12,117 bases of DNA from Sphingobacteriales bacterium. Lineage in GTDB: Bacteria > Bacteroidota > Bacteroidia > Chitinophagales > Chitinophagaceae. The translations under genes were made by a program, and so were the position numbers. The notes beneath the pieces are model-generated. The model was given only the letters and a program-made list of their open reading frames with translations, did no database searches and was not told the origin of the DNA. This document shows, one piece after another, positions 7,420 through 12,117 of the stretch. Each line of letters begins with the position of its first letter. Position 1 is the stretch's first letter. The stretch spans positions 4,246 through 16,362 of the forward strand of contig JAHEFC010000031.1 in the NCBI GenBank assembly GCA_024640385.1, written 5' to 3'.

Positions 7420-10253
7420 CTTGTCAGATACCCCACCACATCCGCCAACTGTTGCTCACTCATCTTATTCGTGGCAGGATCAGGCATCAGGCTCCCCATT
7501 TGTTTTTCTTTCTTTACAATGTTAGCAGCAACGATGGTATGACTGGCTCCGGCTACATCTTTCAATACCACCGTATTTTCATTTTCAGAAATGATGAAGC
7601 CAAATAAGGTCTCCCCGCCTTTGACATTGACCAGCCAGGGCTCATAACCAAATACAACAGCTGCAGATGGATTGACTATGGCGTCAAACAGCGATATTTT
7701 GTCAAATTTATTTCTAATGTCAGTAAGATCAGGACCCACTGACCTGCCCACACCGCCATATCTATGGCAGGATGAGCAATAGGTACTGAACAGGACTTTC
7801 CCTTTTGCAGCATCAGATCTCAATGAAGCCATTCGCTCAATCGAATACTGTATGTCATTCCCCGGCTTTGAAAAATATTTTCCGGCCTGTACCCTTACTA
7901 CAGGATCCGGATTGTCAAAGATCTTTTTGCCAAGATATTTTTTCATGGCCTTGTCCAGCAACCCGGAAGCTGCCACCCCGATCAGCATCTGTCCTCCAAT
8001 GGAATCCCTTGCCATGGCATCTGCACGATACCTCCTTTCATCAAAACTCAGCGTGCTGTCCAATACAAAAGGCCTCAGCACTTTCATGCTGGACAATTTT
8101 CTCTGATACGCTGTATTTAGTTCCAGTTTAGTCCAATCCAACATGGTGAACCAGTCATTGGTCTGCCGGAAGGAAAGCCAGTACAACGATTGCTCAGCAA
8201 CATCTTTCAGTGGTGACCGGGATAATTCCAGCATCGCATTTGCCGCTGCAGGATCATGGATAAAGGCGATAGCATTCAATGCCTCCTGGCGCGCATAACT
8301 ATCCATCAAAGCACTGCCGGCCCTTGCCTCCAGATCTTTCAATGCCTCAACAGGATGAAGCCTCCACGCTACCTCAGTCAACTCCCTGCTCCAATCCAGT
8401 GAAGAACTTCCCTTGGCAAAAAAATCTTTGGCATAGGCATAATACCCTGCAGCATCTTTGTCCATCGCTGCACCCAAAGTTTCCAGATACCACCTGTCTC
8501 CGGCAGGATAGGACCTGATCAACGTATGCAGGATCTCACTGGAACCTTGAACATCACGTAATGATACTGAAACCTCCCGCCTGACAAAAGCAGAGGGATC
8601 ATTGGCCATCTTACCCGCAAGCTGAAGTGTATCTAAACCAGAATTCAACAGGGCCTTATAAGCTACCGCCCTGATCTTATAATCATTATCATTGAGCAAA
8701 GCGATTACTTTCGAACGCCCACTCTCTCCCAACTGCGACAGCAACCATATGGCCCTCGCCCTTATATAGGGATTCCGGTCTTTCAATAACTCACCGACCT
8801 GATCACTGACCTTGTCGCCCTGTTCACGCAGCAAAACAAATCCGCTGTTGCGCACATTAATGGCAGAGGCTTTCAATATTTCAATTTGTCCTGCTACCGA
8901 ACTGAGATCATAAACTGGCGCAACCAATTTTTTATTCCTTGGGCTTATCCGATAGATCCGTCCATAGCCTTTACTGTCCCGCATCTGGTGACCTCCAACC
9001 ACCGGATCGTACCAATCCGCCACATAGATGGCGCCATCTGTTCCAATGGTCACATCACTGGGCCTGAACCACATTTCTTTCTGCCGGTCAAAAGCCGTAT
9101 CGTTCCAAACATAACGTTGGTTATCTTTTTTAAGTGAAGTGATGAGGTTCTCAGGTTTGCCCATTTCAAAACCTGACCCTTTCGCAACAGGACGAAATCC
9201 AAACACCACATTGCGACCTGCATCTGCACTTAAGAACATGCCCAGGTATTTTTCTCCCAACGCATCAGATTCCATCACAGTCACCCCGGTGGGTGCACCC
9301 GCCCCGGTATTGTATCCCGCAGGCATTACGCCGGGATTATCCTGGTGCCAGTGGGCATCAAAGATCTCCTGTCCGGGCCTCTGATCCGCCTGCCAGTAAC
9401 GTGTGCCATCCTGGCTAAAGAAACCCGCATTGCCTCCCTCCATCAGCCATGTAGCACGACAAGCCACTACCTGGTCATCATTGTCATTCTGCCACAGCTG
9501 CCCATAAGAATCAGGGATCACTTCATAAGAGTTTCTGAAATTATGACCCATTACTTTCAAGCCCCTGCCATGGGGATCTATGCGAAGCGCCAGGCCTCCC
9601 ACCCAAACCTTCCCGTCATCCGATATCATGTTCCCCTGGTTCTTATTGTTATAAGGCGAACCGCCCGTATAGATGCTTCCCGAACGAATTGTGAATCCTG
9701 CCCTGTCTTTCACCACATGAGGACCTGCATTACCTGCATTGAAATACCAATTCCCATCAGGTCCTGCATATACGGCATGAAGGGAATGATCATGATCAAG
9801 GCCGCCGAACCCGGTCAATAAGATCTCCTTCTTATCAGGAACATCGTCACCATTCTCATCGGTATATACGATGAGATTTGGCGAACAGGACACGATCACT
9901 TTATTGCCTATAACGGCAATGCCTACCGGAGAAACAAGATCCCTGTCTTCCACAAAAACTATTGACTTATCTGCCCGGCCATCATGATCCGTATCCTCAA
10001 GGATCATCACCCGGTCGCCTTTAGAATGATGCAAGGTTTTGTTAGAATCATTATTGAAGTTCCGGTAGTTTACTGCCTCGGTTATCCATATACGGCCTTT
10101 GATGTCTACATCCATATTGGTTGGATTGTAAAACATGGGCGACTCTGCCCACAGCTCTGCCACAAGATCATCAGGAACATACAGGTCTTCCTTATTGAGC
10201 CTGGCAGAAAACGACAAGCTCATGACCAGGAAAACAACAAGCAAATACTTCAT
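7413..10253 (-). CDS. PVC-type membrane-bound dehydrogenase with HEAT repeats and c-type haem domain
   Basis: A 946-residue exported protein of the type first described in Pirellula/Verrucomicrobium: a putative dehydrogenase propeller fused to a cytochrome c domain. Residues 1-17 are a Sec signal peptide. About 25-440 form a beta-propeller-like region (NPTNMDVDIKGRIWITEAVN, SPVGIAVIGNKVIV, LWQNDNDDQVVAC). It carries two aspartate-rich, calcium-loop-like motifs: D87-D95 (DTDHDGRAD) and D132-D140 (DENGDDVPD). About 450-800 is a helical stretch with HEAT-like repeats (ILLKDRNPYIRARAIWLLSQ-type segments). The C-terminal haem domain has CSSCH at 826-830, the covalent haem c site, and a likely axial M923 in GSLMPD. 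It presumably passes electrons from a sugar or alcohol donor, in the periplasm or on the cell surface, to the respiratory chain; the substrate is inferred only. The start lies 3 bases after the isomerase stop, so the two form one operon. Confidence 0.9.
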   Translation of the reverse strand: MKYLLVVFLVMSLSFSARLNKEDLYVPDDLVAELWAESPMFYNPTNMDVDIKGRIWITEAVNYRNFNNDSNKTLHHSKGDRVMILEDTDHDGRADKSIVFVEDRDLVSPVGIAVIGNKVIVSCSPNLIVYTDENGDDVPDKKEILLTGFGGLDHDHSLHAVYAGPDGNWYFNAGNAGPHVVKDRAGFTIRSGSIYTGGSPYNNKNQGNMISDDGKVWVGGLALRIDPHGRGLKVMGHNFRNSYEVIPDSYGQLWQNDNDDQVVACRATWLMEGGNAGFFSQDGTRYWQADQRPGQEIFDAHWHQDNPGVMPAGYNTGAGAPTGVTVMESDALGEKYLGMFLSADAGRNVVFGFRPVAKGSGFEMGKPENLITSLKKDNQRYVWNDTAFDRQKEMWFRPSDVTIGTDGAIYVADWYDPVVGGHQMRDSKGYGRIYRISPRNKKLVAPVYDLSSVAGQIEILKASAINVRNSGFVLLREQGDKVSDQVGELLKDRNPYIRARAIWLLSQLGESGRSKVIALLNDNDYKIRAVAYKALLNSGLDTLQLAGKMANDPSAFVRREVSVSLRDVQGSSEILHTLIRSYPAGDRWYLETLGAAMDKDAAGYYAYAKDFFAKGSSSLDWSRELTEVAWRLHPVEALKDLEARAGSALMDSYARQEALNAIAFIHDPAAANAMLELSRSPLKDVAEQSLYWLSFRQTNDWFTMLDWTKLELNTAYQRKLSSMKVLRPFVLDSTLSFDERRYRADAMARDSIGGQMLIGVAASGLLDKAMKKYLGKKIFDNPDPVVRVQAGKYFSKPGNDIQYSIERMASLRSDAAKGKVLFSTYCSSCHRYGGVGRSVGPDLTDIRNKFDKISLFDAIVNPSAAVVFGYEPWLVNVKGGETLFGFIISENENTVVLKDVAGASHTIVAANIVKKEKQMGSLMPDPATNKMSEQQLADVVGYLTSK

Positions 10254-10256
10254 ATT

Positions 10257-11120
10257 TTATTTTGTGGAAGTGGCGAAATGGTCGCGAAGGAATTCTTTAT
10301 TCTGAATATAAGAACTGACCAGGTCAGCTTTATCAGGCAGCGACCATTCGATCTGCATCCAGTGATCACCCCGATAGCCGATCTCTTCGATCATATTGCT
10401 GATCCCTTTCCAATCCAGGCTGCCCTTGCTCAATAAGTATTGATTCTCTTTCATGTGAAGTTCACAAACCAGGTCTTTCCCCAGCTTTCTGAATTCTTCT
10501 ATAGGGTCATGGCCTGCATCCGCAGTGTTTCTGAAATCATAATAGACCTTTACATTGGGAGATCCAACAGCATCAATGATCCGCTTATGGCCTGCCGCAT
10601 CCAGATAGGTCTCCAGGCCAAGGATCACACCTTCTTTCTCTGCTTTAGGCGCAACTTTTTTTAAGCGTGAAATGGTTTCCCTTATGCCCGCTTCATCGTT
10701 CCGCAGATCATTCTTAACAAAAAATGCAAGTAGTATAACAGAGACATTTAATCGTTTTGCCACATCAATACTGTCCCAAACCCATTGTTCAGTGCGGGGA
10801 TCAGATTTATAAGGAACCTCATTGAGCTGCCCGATGGCAAGGCTGGAAATAACAACGCCGGTTTCTTTGGAGAGTTTGAGGAACTCATCCTGCACTTCTT
10901 TTTTACGAAGATGGAGATCATCTTTCACCGAACCCATGTTGACCATCACACCGGAAAGGCCTATTTGCTTAGCGATCAATAATGAACTGGGGTCTGCGCT
11001 TTTACCCAGGGACCAGTCGCAGGCACCGATCTTAAATCCTTTTTTTTTGAACAGATCAAGATGCGGCGCAACCAGCAGCGGCGCTAATGAAGATTGAATG
11101 AATTCCCTTCTTGATAGCAT
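10257..11120 (-). CDS. Tat-exported sugar phosphate isomerase/epimerase-like TIM barrel (xylose isomerase-like/AP endonuclease 2 fold)
   Basis: A 287-residue protein of the large family of metal-dependent TIM-barrel isomerases and epimerases (IolE/hyi-type). The ATG at 11120 gives a twin-arginine signal, LSRREFIQSSLAPLLV at 2-17, suggesting export as a folded enzyme; an ATG at 11174 would overlap the previous gene and hide this. The core begins at FKIGACDWSLG (29-39). The family's metal ligands can be placed at E170 (ILGLETYLD), D195 (VYYDFRNTAD), H222 (CELHMKEN) and E258 (QIEWSL). The chain ends a little after the last barrel strand, as is typical. It is followed after 3 bp by the haem-containing dehydrogenase, so a joint role in converting a sugar outside the cytoplasm is likely, by inference. 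Exact reaction unknown; it could equally be a sugar 3-keto-epimerase or a non-enzymatic family member. An inverted repeat separates it from the META lipoprotein gene. Confidence 0.88.
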   Translation of the reverse strand: MLSRREFIQSSLAPLLVAPHLDLFKKKGFKIGACDWSLGKSADPSSLLIAKQIGLSGVMVNMGSVKDDLHLRKKEVQDEFLKLSKETGVVISSLAIGQLNEVPYKSDPRTEQWVWDSIDVAKRLNVSVILLAFFVKNDLRNDEAGIRETISRLKKVAPKAEKEGVILGLETYLDAAGHKRIIDAVGSPNVKVYYDFRNTADAGHDPIEEFRKLGKDLVCELHMKENQYLLSKGSLDWKGISNMIEEIGYRGDHWMQIEWSLPDKADLVSSYIQNKEFLRDHFATSTK

Positions 11121-11132
11121 CGTAGAAATTAA

Positions 11133-11167
11133 GAAGTAAAAAGTAAAAGTTAAAAACTTTTTACTTC
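11133..11167. repeat. AT-rich inverted repeat overlapping META-gene stop codon
   Basis: GAAGTAAAAAGT (11133-11144) and its exact reverse complement at 11156-11167 form a 12-bp perfect stem with an 11-base loop. The right arm contains the META-gene stop codon (11161-11163) and its last sense codon. The hairpin lies in the 40-bp gap before the isomerase start, so it could end or attenuate transcription between the two genes. It shares the 15-base word AAGTAAAAAGTAAAA (11134-11148) with the long inverted repeat at 7348-7419, where it is found on the minus strand at 7390-7404. Confidence 0.65.
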
Positions 11168-11946
11168 CTGACAAACCTCATCACTTCTACCCCTTTGGAT
11201 TTCAGGAACAGTTTCCCTTCTTTAAATGCGTATCCATCCACTTCTTTGAATGTCTTAAGAAAAGTTTGCTCCCCTTCGCCAGGGCAGGCCATCATGGTGG
11301 TTATTGGAGGATTGAAACCAACACCTGTTTCAGTGACCTTGAGATTTCCTCCCATACCATTGCAGCTGGTGTTGCCTTTATATTCGGTGCCGCCTACGTA
11401 AATGAGGGTTGGTTTTTTATCGGGATACAAACCATCAAAAGCTATCTTCGGGCCTGTGATATAATCGAGCTCCCAGGTGCCTTTGAATTCTTCAGGTAGT
11501 GAGGCAACAGCAGAAGGTTTAACGCCATTTAATTTAGCTATCACTTTAGATCCATCGATCAATTGCAGCTGACCATTGTTTATGCTCCAGTGCTTTGTCT
11601 GTTCCAGGCATTTTAGAAACTCCTGTTCAACACTGGCACCCATACATGCTTTCCGGGTCACTGCCATAGGTGAAAATTTAAGCCCATGGTCTGCTCCCAA
11701 CTCCATCGTACCCTTCAAATTATTGCACCCTGTATTACCTGTTACACCATTGATCTGGCCAGGCGAGAAAAGCAGCCCGGCTCCGGAAATGGCATCTACC
11801 ACTTTCCCGTTGAGTTCTGCAAGATTCCATTGATACATGTAGAGCTCTTCACTTCCTCCCATGATGGCCGGTGGGGTAAGAGGCTTCTGTGCTTTGCAAC
11901 TAACCAGGGCCAGGAAAATAACAGCAGCTATTGAAACAGATCGCAT
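11161..11946 (-). CDS. Lipoprotein with two tandem META domains (HslJ-like)
   Basis: A 261-residue predicted lipoprotein. The start at 11946 gives a short hydrophobic signal ending in the lipobox ALVSC with lipidated C17; an in-frame ATG at 12030 would push the signal 28 residues inside and is rejected. After a short proline-rich linker there are two META (DUF306) domains, at about 38-141 and 154-258. Each has the same pattern. The first has GNTGCNNLKG with C74, then TRKACMG with C101. The second has NTSCNGMGG with C195, then MMACPGEG with C221. The matching cysteine pairs suggest one disulfide per domain in the oxidising periplasm. META domains, as in E. coli HslJ, are envelope proteins linked to stress or antibiotic tolerance, but their biochemical role is not established. 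A -7 promoter-like motif lies just upstream. The gene may be co-transcribed with the isomerase, though the hairpin between them argues for partial termination. Confidence 0.9.
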   Translation of the reverse strand: MRSVSIAAVIFLALVSCKAQKPLTPPAIMGGSEELYMYQWNLAELNGKVVDAISGAGLLFSPGQINGVTGNTGCNNLKGTMELGADHGLKFSPMAVTRKACMGASVEQEFLKCLEQTKHWSINNGQLQLIDGSKVIAKLNGVKPSAVASLPEEFKGTWELDYITGPKIAFDGLYPDKKPTLIYVGGTEYKGNTSCNGMGGNLKVTETGVGFNPPITTMMACPGEGEQTFLKTFKEVDGYAFKEGKLFLKSKGVEVMRFVRK

Positions 11947-11961
11947 AGGCTTTATTTGTTT

Positions 11962-11969
11962 CAAATATA
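11962..11969 (-). promoter_or_regulatory. Candidate Bacteroidota -7 promoter element for META lipoprotein gene
   Basis: On the minus strand these bases read TATATTTG, an exact match to the TAnnTTTG -7 consensus known for Bacteroidota sigma-70-type promoters. It ends 15 bases before the ATG at 11946, implying a very short leader. No TTTG-like -33 element is clear at the usual 19-21-base spacing, so the call is weak. Confidence 0.3.
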
Positions 11970-12052
11970 TTTCAACCCCGGCCTTAGCAGTATACCCGGG
12001 AAAATATGAGACAAACAAATCACTTATCATGAGCTGACCTTCAAGTTTCGAT

Positions 12053-12117
12053 TTACCTTTTATTACGCCTTGCGGATAATTCTTTCATGGTAGTCACGAT
12101 GATCCCTTCTTTTTCCA
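12053..12117 (-). CDS. Possible C-terminal tail of a gene running in from the right edge
   Basis: Reading the minus strand from the right edge, one frame stays open to a TAA at 12053-12055 and codes for EKEGIIVTTMKELSARRNKR. The composition, with a basic end, looks like a normal protein tail. A second frame is open to 12063 (ending RIIRKA), so neither is proven. If real, it lies 106 bases upstream of the META lipoprotein start. No function can be assigned from 20 residues. Confidence 0.35.
   Translation of the reverse strand, partial: EKEGIIVTTMKELSARRNKR

Noticed and set aside
9984..10436. Long open frame on the plus strand opposite the dehydrogenase and isomerase genes
   Set aside because: It is a shadow of well-supported minus-strand genes; its translation shows no domain and crosses a real gene boundary.

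Overview
The window looks like an ordinary chromosomal stretch from a member of the Bacteroidota, most plausibly a Chitinophagaceae-like bacterium. This rests on the MutS sequence style, the lack of Shine-Dalgarno sites before most starts, a SusC/D-free but typical mix of exported and lipoprotein genes, and one sequence matching the TAnnTTTG -7 promoter motif of this phylum. The taxonomic call is an inference from sequence character, not a database result. There is no phage, IS element, CRISPR array, tRNA or rRNA that I can support, and no stretch over 300 bases lacks a gene.

Layout, left to right. (1) The 3' part of mutS (+, cut by the left edge) converges with a small gene for an exported protein of unknown function (-). 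(2) Upstream of that, on the same strand, is an AraC-family regulator (-). It is divergent from a phytanoyl-CoA-dioxygenase-family Fe(II)/2-oxoglutarate enzyme (+), and the 230-bp gap between them carries a perfect 59-bp palindrome. (3) The dioxygenase converges with gltS, a Na+/glutamate symporter (-), across a GC-rich hairpin. (4) gltS is divergent from an aldo/keto reductase (+), which converges with a 946-aa c-type cytochrome-containing dehydrogenase-like protein (-) across an AT-rich inverted repeat with 32-bp arms that contains both stop codons. (5) The large protein lies 3 bp downstream of a Tat-type sugar phosphate isomerase/epimerase-like gene (-). Upstream of that is a tandem-META-domain lipoprotein (-) whose stop codon lies inside a second AT-rich inverted repeat. 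(6) At the right edge is the possible tail of another minus-strand gene.

The clearest functional unit is the isomerase plus haem-dehydrogenase pair, probably one transcript acting on a sugar or sugar-like substrate outside the cytoplasm. The AraC/dioxygenase divergent pair is a second plausible regulator-target unit. The other genes look like independent housekeeping or metabolic functions.

The most unusual signals are non-coding: the perfect palindrome between araC and the dioxygenase, and the AT-rich inverted repeats that swallow stop codons and share a 15-base word. I see no convincing new multi-gene system.
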